11,551 nt of DNA, taken from positions 3,531 through 15,081 of the forward strand of contig DIFZ01000049.1 in assembly GCA_002419385.1 (NCBI GenBank), given 5' to 3'. Numbering within the stretch: the first letter of the stretch is position 1; each line of letters starts with the position of its first letter. Below, one piece after another: positions 1 to 6,997 of the stretch. Both the position numbers and the translations under genes were made by a program. The stretch is from Geobacter sp. UBA5735. GTDB taxonomy: Bacteria; Desulfobacterota; Desulfuromonadia; Geobacterales; Geobacteraceae. The notes under the pieces were generated by a model. The model had not been told where the DNA came from. It saw only the letters and a list, made by a program, of their open reading frames with translations, and searched no databases.

Positions 1-354
1 AAGGGGCAGTTCCTCTATGCCGACGCCGCCAGCGGCATATTCATGGACCTGGAGAACTATGAGCAGTTCGAGGTCGGGGAAGAGCAGTTTTCGCCCCTGG
101 CGCCCTTCCTGCTTGAGGGGACCGAGGTGGTCCTGGGGCTTTTCCAGGGAGGGCTGGTCAATGTGGACCTCCCCATGGTTGTGGAACTGGTGGTAACAGA
201 AACTGCGCCCGCGTTGAAGCATGCAACCGCCCAGGCCCAGACCAAGGAGGCAGTCCTGGAAACCGGGCTGAAGATCCAGGTGCCCCCCTACCTGGAGGCG
301 GGTGAAAAGATCAAGGTGGACACCCGGGACGGCAGGTTCATCTCCCGGGCATAA
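1..354 (+). CDS. efp: Elongation factor P, C-terminal part (5' end outside window)
   Basis: Elongation factor P binds the ribosome between the P and E sites and relieves stalling at polyproline. The frame is open from base 1, so the 117 residues seen are the C-terminal part of a protein of usually about 185-190 residues. The KOW-like N-terminal domain with the modified lysine lies outside. The segment starting KGQFLYADAASGIFMD matches the start of the middle OB domain, and the end (GLKIQVPPYLEAGEKIKVDT, then RDGRF) matches the conserved C-terminal OB signature with a VDTR core. It ends at TAA 352-354. It is chromosomal, ahead of tRNA-Phe, and marks the host side of the element junction. Identification is by sequence recognition and I regard it as secure. 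Confidence 0.95.
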   Translation, partial: KGQFLYADAASGIFMDLENYEQFEVGEEQFSPLAPFLLEGTEVVLGLFQGGLVNVDLPMVVELVVTETAPALKHATAQAQTKEAVLETGLKIQVPPYLEAGEKIKVDTRDGRFISRA

Positions 355-381
355 CCGGAATCGGCGACGGGGAAAAATCTG

Positions 382-410
382 TTGACAGACAGGGGAAATG
401 GATATATAAG
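382..410 (+). promoter_or_regulatory. Sigma-70 promoter for tRNA-Phe
   Basis: A perfect -35 TTGACA (382-387) is separated by 17 bp from TATAAG (405-410). The predicted start near 417 lies about 8 bases before the mature tRNA 5' end at 425, which fits a stable-RNA promoter. Seen directly in the sequence; activity is inferred. Confidence 0.8.
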
Positions 411-424
411 TTGAAGGCTCAATC

Positions 425-500
<76 letters not shown>

Positions 501-532
501 TTTGATAATCCAGCCAAATCCGGCTTGGCACG

Positions 533-563
533 AAAAGCCCCTAGAAATAGGGGCTTTTTCTTT
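533..563 (+). terminator. Rho-independent terminator after tRNA-Phe
   Basis: An 11-bp perfect stem (533-543 with 548-558, AAAAGCCCCTA paired to TAGGGGCTTTT) closes a GAAA tetraloop and runs into TTTTTCTTTT. It would end the tRNA transcript and, since the stem is symmetrical with A and T tails, could work in both directions. It separates host tRNA transcription from the integrase. Confidence 0.9.
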
Positions 564-568
564 TAGGA

Positions 569-597
569 TTGTCCAATGCAATCCGCTTTGGTATACT
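569..597 (+). promoter_or_regulatory. Candidate integrase promoter
   Basis: TTGTCC (569-574) and TATACT (592-597) are spaced by 17 bp. The -35 region is overlapped by an inverted repeat GGATTG (566-571) / CAATCC (579-584), a possible operator. A start near 604 would give a leader of about 75 bases that contains the nested hairpins at 611-665. Visible match; function is inferred. Confidence 0.55.
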
Positions 598-610
598 GAA
601 ATCCGAGGTT

Positions 611-665
611 TTTGGGGGCGTATGGGGAGCGATAAAGCCCCCATGAAAAATCGCAGGCCCCCAAA
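611..665. repeat. Nested inverted repeats in the integrase leader
   Basis: The outer arms TTTGGGGGC (611-619) and GCCCCCAAA (657-665) are perfect 9-mers. Inside, ATGGGG (622-627) pairs with CCCCAT (639-644), extended by GC/GC (629-630 with 637-638). The outer arm ends one base before the integrase ribosome binding site GGAGG (667-671). As RNA it could affect int translation; as DNA it could bind integrase or excisionase. Function is inferred only. Confidence 0.5.
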
Positions 666-679
666 CGGAGGATAAGGCC

Positions 680-1895
680 ATGCCAAAGAGGATCATTCCT
701 TTATCCGCCATAAAAATCGACAAGGCAAAACCCCAGGAAAAAGAGGTCAAACTGTATGACGGTGGGGGCCTTTTTTTGCTGATTACCCCCTCCGGCGGAA
801 AGCTCTGGAACCTCAAATACAGGTATGGCGGCAAAGAAAAAAAGTTGGCTCTGGGCGCCTATCCGGTAGTCTCCCTCGAAGCCGCCAGGCTGCGCCGGGA
901 AGACGCCAAGAGGCTGCTGGCAAACGGCGTGGACCCTGGAGCGATGAAAAAGCTCCTGAAGTCCGCCGCCAAAGACAAGGCCTCGAATACGTTTGAAACA
1001 GTTGCCAGAGAATGGCATCATAAATTTTCCTCCGCTGGCAAATGGTCGCCGACACATGGCGCCGATATCCTCCACCGTCTTGAAAAAGACATCTTCCCTC
1101 CCTTGGGCTCCCGCCCCATCTCCGAGATCAAGCCGCTGGAACTCCTCAAGGTCCTGGAACGCATAGCCGGTCGCGGAGCACTCGACACGGCTCACCGCCT
1201 GCGACACCATTGCGGGATGATTTTTTCGTTACGCCGTGGTGACGGAGCGGTCCGATCGCGATATCGCCGCTGACCTGAGGGGGGCATTGCCCCCGGTCAA
1301 GAATGGGCACCATGCCGCCCCAACAACTCCGGAAAAACTCGTGCAACTCCTCAGGGCAATAGATGCCTATGAGGGTAGCTATGTCGTCAAGTGCTCCCTC
1401 CAACTCCTTCCCTTGTTTTTCTGCAGGCCGGGGGAGCTGAGGGCCGCCGAATGGACCGAGCTCGAGCTCGACAAAGCCATCTGGGAGATCCCCGCAACCC
1501 GGATGAAGATGAAACAGCCCCATATTGTCCCCCTGTCCAAGCAGGCAATTGCCGTTCTGGAATCCCTGCGATCTCTCACCGGGTCCGGCAAGTACCTCTT
1601 TCCCTGCCAGCGTTCCGCACATAGATGCATGAGCGACAACGCCTATAACGCGGCCTTGCGCCGCATGGGATTTTCCAAGGATGAGGCGACCGCCCACGGA
1701 TTCAGGGCATCGGCACGAACCATACTTGATGAAGTGCTGCACGTACCGGTTGTTCTCATCGAGCATCAACTCAGTCACTCCGTTCGCGACCCGCTTGGAA
1801 GGGCCTACAACCGAACCTCCCACCTCGATGAACGCAAGAAGATGATGCAGCAGTGGGCGGACTACCTGGACTGTCTCAAGAGCGGGGCCAAATAA
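680..1895 (+). pseudogene. int: P4-type tyrosine integrase, frameshifted
   Basis: This is a site-specific recombinase that would integrate and excise the element at tRNA-Phe. RBS GGAGG (667-671) lies 8 bases before the ATG. The N-terminal part (about residues 1-90, DGGGLFLLITPSG, LGAYPVVSLEAAR) is the DUF4102 arm-binding type, followed by a SAM-like core-binding region. After Met180-Ile-Phe the frame is lost at a six-T run (1221-1226). Removing one T joins it to the downstream frame and restores RYAVVTERSDRD and a 404-residue protein, normal for the family. Counted in the repaired protein, all catalytic residues are present: Arg249, Lys276, His339, Arg342, His366, Tyr376. As written the first frame ends at 1273 without a catalytic domain. 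The break may be a recent mutation, a homopolymer read error, or slippage on the T run. Confidence 0.9.
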
Positions 1896-1974
1896 ACGAC
1901 TTCGCCAGACTGGTGCCATGTTTCACGATGTCTCCGCTCGTCTCTATGCGTAAAACATTGAAATTAAACGACTT
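1893..1974. repeat. Direct repeat TAAACGACTT x2
   Basis: The 10-mer TAAACGACTT occurs at 1893-1902, overlapping the integrase stop, and again at 1965-1974. Direct repeats close to int can be arm-type integrase sites, but two copies are weak evidence. I noticed no further copies. Confidence 0.35.
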
Positions 1975-1990
1975 TTATTTCAAATAATCC

Positions 1991-2018
1991 TTGACGTTTC
2001 CATCCGGGATAGTATTAT
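1991..2018 (+). promoter_or_regulatory. Promoter of the leader RNA / alpA-rep operon
   Basis: TTGACG (1991-1996) and TATTAT (2013-2018) are spaced by 16 bp. The -10 lies in a small palindrome, GTATTATAC (2012-2020), which could be an operator. A start near 2025 is predicted. This is the clearest promoter between int and alpA. Confidence 0.65.
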
Positions 2019-2024
2019 ACGGTC

Positions 2025-2186
2025 TCACATAGATTGGTTTTCCCCTTTGACGGGGACGCGGGTCACGGCATGGGACTTGGCAACTTTTTGTACTCGGTTG
2101 CCGTTCTGAGAGAATCAGAAGTCTTCTTGGAAGTTCAAGAATGCAAAGGCCATTACCTTTATTGCAAGGGTGATGGCCTTTTTTGT
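2025..2186 (+). ncRNA. Terminated leader RNA, possibly a P4 CI-like immunity RNA
   Basis: A transcript from the promoter at 1991-2018 would end at the terminator at 2145-2186, giving about 160 bases with no convincing ORF. It holds a TCCCC/GGGGA hairpin (2041-2045 with 2052-2056), a GGCAAC/GTTGCC hairpin (2079-2084 with 2097-2102, 12-base loop), and the long terminator hairpin. Only about 20 bases lie between the T tract and the alpA ribosome binding site, so the operon probably depends on read-through. Phage P4 controls its replication operon by premature termination caused by a small CI RNA from the same leader. The placement here is alike, but I see no sequence identity to P4. It could equally be a plain attenuator. 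Confidence 0.45.
2145..2186 (+). terminator. Terminator / attenuator ahead of alpA
   Basis: AAAGGCCAT (2145-2153) pairs with ATGGCCTTT (2173-2181). The stem extends inward through TACCTTT (2154-2160) with AAGGGTG (2166-2172), including wobble pairs, to a five-base loop. A run of T (2179-2184) follows. This is a strong intrinsic terminator placed inside the leader of the alpA-rep operon. Confidence 0.85.
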
Positions 2187-2219
2187 TAATCCAACAAAGA
2201 ATCCATGGAGGCGGTTCAA

Positions 2220-2456
2220 ATGGAAATCCTCGAATTCAAACCCACCTTACCGGAAACGGGCTTTGTCCGGCTGCCCCACATTATTGGCAATCCCAAGGCC
2301 AATCCCCCGATTCCCCCAATTATTCCGGTCTCCAAGAGTACCTGGTGGGCCGGGGTCAAGTCCGGTCGCTATCCGCAACCGGTAAAGCTCGGCCCGAAGA
2401 TAACAGCCTGGAAAATTTCAGATATCCGGGCGCTTATCGAAGGGCAGCCCACATAG
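2220..2456 (+). CDS. AlpA-family HTH regulator
   Basis: This is a small MerR-like winged-HTH DNA-binding protein of the AlpA type. Such proteins act as excisionases or transcription activators in P4-like and other integrative elements; AlpA of the CP4-57 prophage activates an excision-linked integrase. The 78-residue protein shows FVRLPHIIG, then a proline-rich insertion (NPKANPPIPPIIPVS), then STWWAGVKSGRYPQPVKLGP, followed by AW.ISDIRALIE, the typical AlpA core. The ATG at 2220 is chosen because GGAGG (2207-2211) lies 8 bases upstream; the in-frame ATG at 2205 overlaps that RBS. The Pro/Ile insertion between the first helix and the recognition part is longer than in most AlpA proteins. It is followed after 10 bases by the primase gene, so it is likely in the same operon. 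Confidence 0.85.
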   Translation: MEILEFKPTLPETGFVRLPHIIGNPKANPPIPPIIPVSKSTWWAGVKSGRYPQPVKLGPKITAWKISDIRALIEGQPT

Positions 2457-2466
2457 GGGACGGCCT

Positions 2467-4848
2467 GTGAGTAAAGAGAATTTTCTCGACGCAATCCGGG
2501 AAGCAACGGGCGGCGCTCCTCGTCATTCCGACATCGTGCCGGGCAAAATGGTCAGGTTTGCCACCAGTGACCGGAAGAGCGACACGGCCGGCTGGTGCAA
2601 ACTCTTCGATGACGGCACAGGCGGCGTGTTCGGCTGCTGGCGCTCCGGCATCTCGGAAACCTGGCAGGCCGCCACCGGCAGGAATCCGGAAGAGCAGGCC
2701 GCATTCCTGGTCCGGGTGAAACAGGCGAAGGAAGAGGCCGCCAAGCTGGAGCGGGAGATTCGGAAGCGATGCCAGGAGAAATCGGCGTATCTCTGGAAGA
2801 AAGGCCGGGACGCTGATGCAAAACATCTCTACCTTGTTGCAAAGGCGATCAAGTCCTATGGCATCCGGCAATTGCGGGAAGCGCTTCTGGTCCCCATCCG
2901 GGACACCGCCGGGATCCTGCACGGCCTGCAATTCATCCTGCCGGATGGGAGCAAGAGGTTCAAGGCGGGCACAGCCATAACCGGCTGTTACCACGCCATC
3001 GGCCAAGCAAAAGACAGGATCCTGATAGCAGAAGGCTACGCGACCGGCGCCACGCTCCATGAGCTTACCGGCCATGCCGCGGCCTGCTCCTTCACGGCTG
3101 GCAACCTGAAACCGGTAGCAGAGGCGCTGCGGCAAAAGTATCCCGACATGCTTTTGATCGTCTGCGCAGATGACGATCACGCCACAGAGGGAATCCCCGG
3201 CCTGACGAAAGCCACCGAAGCGGCGCTGGCCGTGTCCGGCCTGCTTGCCGTTCCCTGCTTTCCCGCGACCAGGACAGAGAAGGATACCGACTTCAACGAC
3301 CTGGCCCGGCTGGCAGGACCGGAGGAGGTCATAAGCTGTATTGAGGATGCGACCGCTCCCGCACCTCCCACACCCGCCGGAAACGCATTCCCCGATTACC
3401 CCTTGGAAGCCGTTATCGAGAAACTGTCAAAACTCTCCCCCCTGCACTACGACCAGGTGCGCAGGCAAGAGGCAAGGGCGCTCGGCGTCCGGCCCGCGAC
3501 CCTGGATGCCGCCGTCAGGGATGCCCGCAAGGGTCCCGTTGCCGCTGACCTTCCCTTTGCCGAGGTGGAGCCTTGGCCGGATCAGGTAGACCCGGCGCAA
3601 CTGTTGGCCGACATCGCCGCCACGGTCCGGCGGTTCATCGTCTGCGAACGGGAGACCGCCCATACGGTCGCCCTGTGGGCCGCCATGACCTGGGTTATCG
3701 ACGTGGTGCAGGTTGCGCCGCTGGCGATCATTACCGCACCGGAGAAGCGGTGCGGCAAGTCGCAACTCCTGTTTCTCCTGGGGCGGTTGTCTGCCCGGGC
3801 CATCACCACCAGCAGCATTTCCCCGGCGGCTTTGTACCGCACCATCGACGCCTGGTGTCCCACCCTGCTGATCGACGAGGCCGACGCCTTCATGAAGGAC
3901 AACGAGGAGCTGCGCGGCATTCTGAACAGCGGCCATACCCGGGAGAGCGCCTATGTCATCCGCACCGTAGGTGACAGTTTCACCCCGACCAGGTTTAACA
4001 CCTGGGGGGCCAAGGCCCTTGCCGGAATCGGCCGTGTCGCCGACACCCTGATGGACAGGGCAATCATCCTGGAATTGCGGCGCAAGTTGCCCCACGAAGA
4101 GGTTGACCGCATCCGCCATGCCGAACCGGGGCTGTTCGATGCCCTGCGGTCAAAGCTCGCGCGTTTTGCCGAGGATTACCGGGACCAGGTGAGGCAGGCC
4201 CGGCCGCCGCTCCCCCAAAGCCTGAACGACCGGGCGCAGGACAACTGGGAACCGCTCCTTGCCATTGCCATGACGGCCGGCAACGACTGGCTGCTGCTCG
4301 GCACTACGGCGGCACTGAAACTGTCCGGCAACGAGAGTGCTGCGCAGACGGTCGGCACGGAACTCCTTGCCGACATCCGGGAGATCTTCGGCGATGACCG
4401 GGACCGAATAACCACGGCCGAGCTGATTCGACTCCTGTGCGCCGATGAGGAAAAGCCTTGGGCCACCTTCAACCGGGGGAATGCGATAACTCCCCGGCAG
4501 GTGGCAAAGCGTCTCCGGGAATACGGCATCCTTTCCCATACCATCCGCATCGGAATAGAGACCGCCAAAGGGTACACCCTCGATCAATTCCGGGAAGCCT
4601 TTTCACGATATCTGACCTACCCCCCTGAATTATCCGTAACAACGTCACAAACCAATAACCATGCGGATTCAACCGTGACGGATCATCCGACACACTATCC
4701 GACACATTATCCGTCACGTTTCGCTTCGGACATGCAAAACGTAACAGGCAAATCGGCAACCGGTGCGGCTTGTGACGGTGTTACGGATAAAATCCCCGAA
4801 GAGAACGTAATATTTTTGACCGAGGATGGCCTGGAGATGCCGCCATGA
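2467..4848 (+). CDS. Toprim primase/helicase-like replication protein (DUF3631 C-terminal part)
   Basis: This is probably the element's replication initiator, a counterpart of the P4 alpha protein with primase and helicase activities in one chain. It starts at GTG 2467, with AGGGGA (2455-2460) upstream. Residues about 1-120 form the N-terminal primase-associated region (GVFGCWRSGISETW). A Toprim domain spans about 160-285, with the metal-binding Glu189 (AEGYATG) and Asp235-Asp236-Asp237 (CADDDH). Residues about 318-357 form a linker helix region (LGVRPATLD). A P-loop part with Walker A APEKRCGKS (424-432, Lys431) and Walker B LLIDEAD (467-473) belongs to a DUF3631-type domain reaching about residue 715. 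The last 75 residues are low complexity (HPTHYPTHYPSRF), and their DNA carries the iteron-like repeats at 4631-4789. The 793 residues suit such fusions. Domain calls are by recognition; primer synthesis and unwinding are inferred. Confidence 0.88.
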   Translation: MSKENFLDAIREATGGAPRHSDIVPGKMVRFATSDRKSDTAGWCKLFDDGTGGVFGCWRSGISETWQAATGRNPEEQAAFLVRVKQAKEEAAKLEREIRKRCQEKSAYLWKKGRDADAKHLYLVAKAIKSYGIRQLREALLVPIRDTAGILHGLQFILPDGSKRFKAGTAITGCYHAIGQAKDRILIAEGYATGATLHELTGHAAACSFTAGNLKPVAEALRQKYPDMLLIVCADDDHATEGIPGLTKATEAALAVSGLLAVPCFPATRTEKDTDFNDLARLAGPEEVISCIEDATAPAPPTPAGNAFPDYPLEAVIEKLSKLSPLHYDQVRRQEARALGVRPATLDAAVRDARKGPVAADLPFAEVEPWPDQVDPAQLLADIAATVRRFIVCERETAHTVALWAAMTWVIDVVQVAPLAIITAPEKRCGKSQLLFLLGRLSARAITTSSISPAALYRTIDAWCPTLLIDEADAFMKDNEELRGILNSGHTRESAYVIRTVGDSFTPTRFNTWGAKALAGIGRVADTLMDRAIILELRRKLPHEEVDRIRHAEPGLFDALRSKLARFAEDYRDQVRQARPPLPQSLNDRAQDNWEPLLAIAMTAGNDWLLLGTTAALKLSGNESAAQTVGTELLADIREIFGDDRDRITTAELIRLLCADEEKPWATFNRGNAITPRQVAKRLREYGILSHTIRIGIETAKGYTLDQFREAFSRYLTYPPELSVTTSQTNNHADSTVTDHPTHYPTHYPSRFASDMQNVTGKSATGAACDGVTDKIPEENVIFLTEDGLEMPP
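4631..4789. repeat. Iteron-like 10-mers in the rep 3' end, candidate origin
   Basis: The consensus is (T/C)ATCCG(T/A)(A/C)AC. Plus-strand copies are TATCCGTAAC 4631-4640, CATCCGACAC 4684-4693, TATCCGACAC 4696-4705 and TATCCGTCAC 4708-4717; the last three are phased exactly 12 bp apart. Minus-strand copies are at 4675-4684 (GTGACGGATC) and 4780-4789 (GTTACGGATA, an exact inverse of the first), plus a partial GTGACGG at 4772-4778. AT-rich bases follow at 4807-4818. P4 alpha and many plasmid initiators bind short repeats next to or inside their gene, so this is a good origin candidate. Function is inferred. Confidence 0.6.
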
Positions 4849-4984
4849 AGGCGGGATACTATTGGCCACATCCGGGAATTGTAAGGGGAGCGCGACGCCA
4901 TCATGACACATGATGACGGTTTGTCCCGGCGTAATGCGGAACACCAGGCGGCGGAACGTCTGCACTTGCCGGCGTTCCTGGTTA

Positions 4985-5020
4985 CCCGCGCTGTGTCAGC
5001 ATGCGCGGACACAGCGCGGG
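4985..5020. repeat. 13-bp perfect inverted repeat between rep and the HTH gene
   Basis: CCCGCGCTGTGTC (4985-4997) and GACACAGCGCGGG (5008-5020) are perfect reverse complements around a 10-base spacer. No T tract follows, so it is not a standard terminator. It sits 200-350 bp after the iteron-like cluster and about 60 bases before the next start codon. It could be part of the origin (single-strand initiation or helicase loading), a nick region, or an operator. Confidence 0.6.
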
Positions 5021-5077
5021 GACAACAGCGGCGCGGGTTTGCGGGGATCGATGCGACACAATGGGGAGGACAGCAGC

Positions 5078-5380
5078 ATGAGCAAGGGGAACGAGACATT
5101 TGACGCACTGGCGGAGGTGGAGCGCATCCGCGCCCGCCGCGCCGAGGCAAGGCGCAAGCTCTACCGCAGGAGTCGCCTCGACAGGTACCGTGCCGAGCTG
5201 GTCGCAATGAAACGGGCAGGCGCCTCGTGCGCCGACCTGGCCGAGTGGCTGCGGGTGCAGCACCGCTGCAAGGTCAACCGCAGCACCATTGACCGGTATC
5301 TCAAAAAGCTGCCGGAACTGCATGATACCCAAACGGTCACGTCAGAACCGCCAGAGCCTTTGTCCGGAGACGAACGGTAA
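5078..5380 (+). CDS. Small basic HTH-like protein of unknown role
   Basis: The product has 100 residues. The ATG at 5078 is chosen because GGGGAGGA (5063-5070) lies just upstream and protein-like composition starts here; the longer reading from 4910 would run through the 13-bp inverted repeat. Residues about 15-35 are very Arg-rich and helical (RARRAEARRKLYRRSRLDR). Residues about 45-86 resemble a helix-turn-helix (LAEWLRVQHRCKVNRSTIDR). The tail (TQTVTSEPPEPLSGDER) is probably unstructured. Proteins of this style accompany recombinase genes in plasmids and genomic islands, sometimes named TraK-like, but I cannot assign one. It lies 11 bases before the recombinase gene and is likely co-transcribed with it, so a regulatory or accessory DNA-binding role is plausible. 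Confidence 0.7.
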   Translation: MSKGNETFDALAEVERIRARRAEARRKLYRRSRLDRYRAELVAMKRAGASCADLAEWLRVQHRCKVNRSTIDRYLKKLPELHDTQTVTSEPPEPLSGDER

Positions 5381-5391
5381 CGGGGAAATAC

Positions 5392-6282
5392 ATGCCGAGC
5401 TTCCGAGCACCAAAATCCCAATCCGAACATGCCATATCCCAGAAGGTCGCCCTGGGTAAAGGACGCCACGATCATCGGGACGACGGCAGGATTCACAGCG
5501 TCGGCACGGCACGGAATTACGAGCAGGCCCTCAAGGGGGTTGCCGAATACCAGCAGGAGCACAGGCTGGGCGATCTCCGCAGCCTGAACGTCGAGATTGC
5601 CCAACAGTACCTTGCCGACCGGGCAGCAACGGTCTCCCAGAAGACCCTCGACCTCGACCGCCAGGCAATGCAGATGCACTTGGGGGTACGTATCGACGTG
5701 GTGAAGAGCGAACGGGAGACCCACCTGTCCACCAGGAGCTATACCGCCGCCCAGGTGGAACGGATCGCGTCCGCTCAGTCGGAACGAAACAGCCTGGCTA
5801 CCCGCATTGCCCATTGTGCCGGTCTCCGTGCCCATGAACTCCTGACCATCAGGCCTGCGGAGGAAAGACAATCCTCCGGCCACCGGGAGTGGAGCGCGGA
5901 GCGCTTCGCGGGCCGGGAGGGTGAGCGGTACACGGTGGAGGGAAAAGGGGGCCTGGTGCGGGAGGTCATGCTGTCGAGGGAGCTGGCGCAGCAGCTGGAG
6001 GCGACCCGGCTGGATGAGCCGCGAGAGGTAACCGACAGGGAGGTGCATTACACCCAGCATTATGACCTGGCCGGCGGCCAGGCCTGGAGCCAGAGCTTCA
6101 CCGCGGCGAGCCAGCGGGAGCTTTCCTTTTCCAACGGGGCGCACGGTCTCCGGCACAGCTATGCCCAGGAACGGATGGAGGAGCTGCAGCTGCGGGGGAT
6201 CAATTACGATGAGGCAAAAGGGATCGTTGCCCAGGAAGTGGGCCACTTCGACAAGGACACGACGGAGGCATATCTTCGATGA
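5392..6282 (+). CDS. Second tyrosine recombinase (integrase-domain protein)
   Basis: A 296-residue tyrosine recombinase that is intact, unlike the first integrase. RBS GGGGA (5382-5386) lies 5 bases before the ATG. The N-terminal half (RNYEQALKGVAEYQQEHRLG, then RSLNVEIAQQYLADR) is a SAM-like core-binding domain. The catalytic half shows Arg146 (AGLRAHELLTI), a candidate lysine in VEGKGGLVREV, His251 and Arg254 (HGLRHSY), His285 (VGHFDKDTTEAYLR) and nucleophile Tyr294, three residues from the C-terminus. It has no DUF4102 arm domain and resembles the integrase-domain-containing proteins of plasmids and genomic islands (Phage_int_SAM_2 / Integrase_1 type). It may resolve multimers, catalyse a second recombination event, or replace the broken integrase. 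The substrate site is unknown. Its stop overlaps the next start (ATGA). Confidence 0.88.
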   Translation: MPSFRAPKSQSEHAISQKVALGKGRHDHRDDGRIHSVGTARNYEQALKGVAEYQQEHRLGDLRSLNVEIAQQYLADRAATVSQKTLDLDRQAMQMHLGVRIDVVKSERETHLSTRSYTAAQVERIASAQSERNSLATRIAHCAGLRAHELLTIRPAEERQSSGHREWSAERFAGREGERYTVEGKGGLVREVMLSRELAQQLEATRLDEPREVTDREVHYTQHYDLAGGQAWSQSFTAASQRELSFSNGAHGLRHSYAQERMEELQLRGINYDEAKGIVAQEVGHFDKDTTEAYLR

Positions 6283-6902
6283 ATAAAGCAAGGATTGCTA
6301 TGGTCATTCTCGTTCTGATCCTGTTCGCCCGACTCAACTGGTGGGTGCTACCCGACCTGGCAATCGTCCATTTCGCCAAAGAGAATGCGCCCCTCCAGGA
6401 GAGCGGTTATCTTCTCGCCCATCATGAACATTTTAAGCTTAAGGGGATCACGGTAATCGATTTCCTTGAGCGGGGATGGTCCGGAGTATTTGCGGCGTGG
6501 CCTTACGTAATGATAGGTATCCTGCTCGGTTGTGTGTCGGGTTTCTTCGCTGGGGACCAGGCCCGGCGGATACTGGCTATTGCTGTGGCATCAAAGAAGG
6601 CTCTGAAGGATGCGGCAAAATTAGCTACAGAAGCGGAGCGGCGGGATGACCAGGCACAGCGCAAACTGGCTGAAGCCGCCAAGATGAGACAAGATTCCAT
6701 ATCCCGCATGGAATATCTGGAGAAGATTGCGTATGCGCAGCAAAAGGAACGGAGCGAGCTTGAGAAGATGAAGGCAGGGTTGGAGGAAAAGGCGCGTCGT
6801 GCGGAATCGACCGAAACCGAGCTGAAAAAGGCCAGGAACAAGATCCGGAGGCTTGAGGTGAAGATTGGACGGATGGAAAACGACCCGATTGACGATTTCT
6901 AA
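6279..6902 (+). CDS. Two-TM coiled-coil membrane protein, unknown function
   Basis: I do not recognise a family. The 207-residue protein has a hydrophobic segment at about residues 5-24 (a signal anchor after MNKAR) and a second at about 70-91 (WPYVMIGILLGCVSGFFAG). The roughly 45 residues between them probably face the periplasm. Residues about 105-200 form a long charged helix with heptad-like spacing (ERRDDQAQRKLAEAAK, KKARNKIRRLEVKIGRME), a likely cytoplasmic coiled coil. The start codon overlaps the recombinase stop (ATGA, 6279-6282), which suggests translational coupling. It could be a partition, membrane-tethering or exclusion factor, but nothing here decides that. Confidence 0.75.
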   Translation: MNKARIAMVILVLILFARLNWWVLPDLAIVHFAKENAPLQESGYLLAHHEHFKLKGITVIDFLERGWSGVFAAWPYVMIGILLGCVSGFFAGDQARRILAIAVASKKALKDAAKLATEAERRDDQAQRKLAEAAKMRQDSISRMEYLEKIAYAQQKERSELEKMKAGLEEKARRAESTETELKKARNKIRRLEVKIGRMENDPIDDF

Positions 6903-6928
6903 TAGTTCTGATACATTTTCTTCATATA

Positions 6929-6960
6929 AAGCGTACCGTGACGCTTCGTCTCCTTGAGAC
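6929..6960 (+). terminator. Paired hairpins after the backbone operon, possible terminator
   Basis: AAGCGT (6929-6934) pairs with ACGCTT (6941-6946), and directly after it GTCTC (6948-6952) pairs with GAGAC (6956-6960). They follow the last backbone gene by 27 bases. There is no T tract, so Rho-independent termination is doubtful; they may instead end a transcript by Rho, or belong to the RNA region that follows. Confidence 0.3.
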
Positions 6961-6997
6961 ACACGGACTGGCCCAGCAGAGCCGACCACTATGGTGA

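Noticed and set aside
2434..3180. A 248-codon minus-strand ORF inside rep, and a similar long one at 5161-6291.
   Set aside because: They are antisense shadows of GC-rich coding genes with clear domain motifs on the plus strand.
4845..4913. A 22-codon ORF overlapping the rep stop by ATGA.
   Set aside because: Too short, weak ribosome binding site and no recognisable features.
4903..5103. A 66-codon ORF running through the 13-bp inverted repeat.
   Set aside because: Its RBS-like AAGGGGAG is 12 bases away, the sequence is not protein-like, and it overlaps the better start of the HTH gene at 5078.
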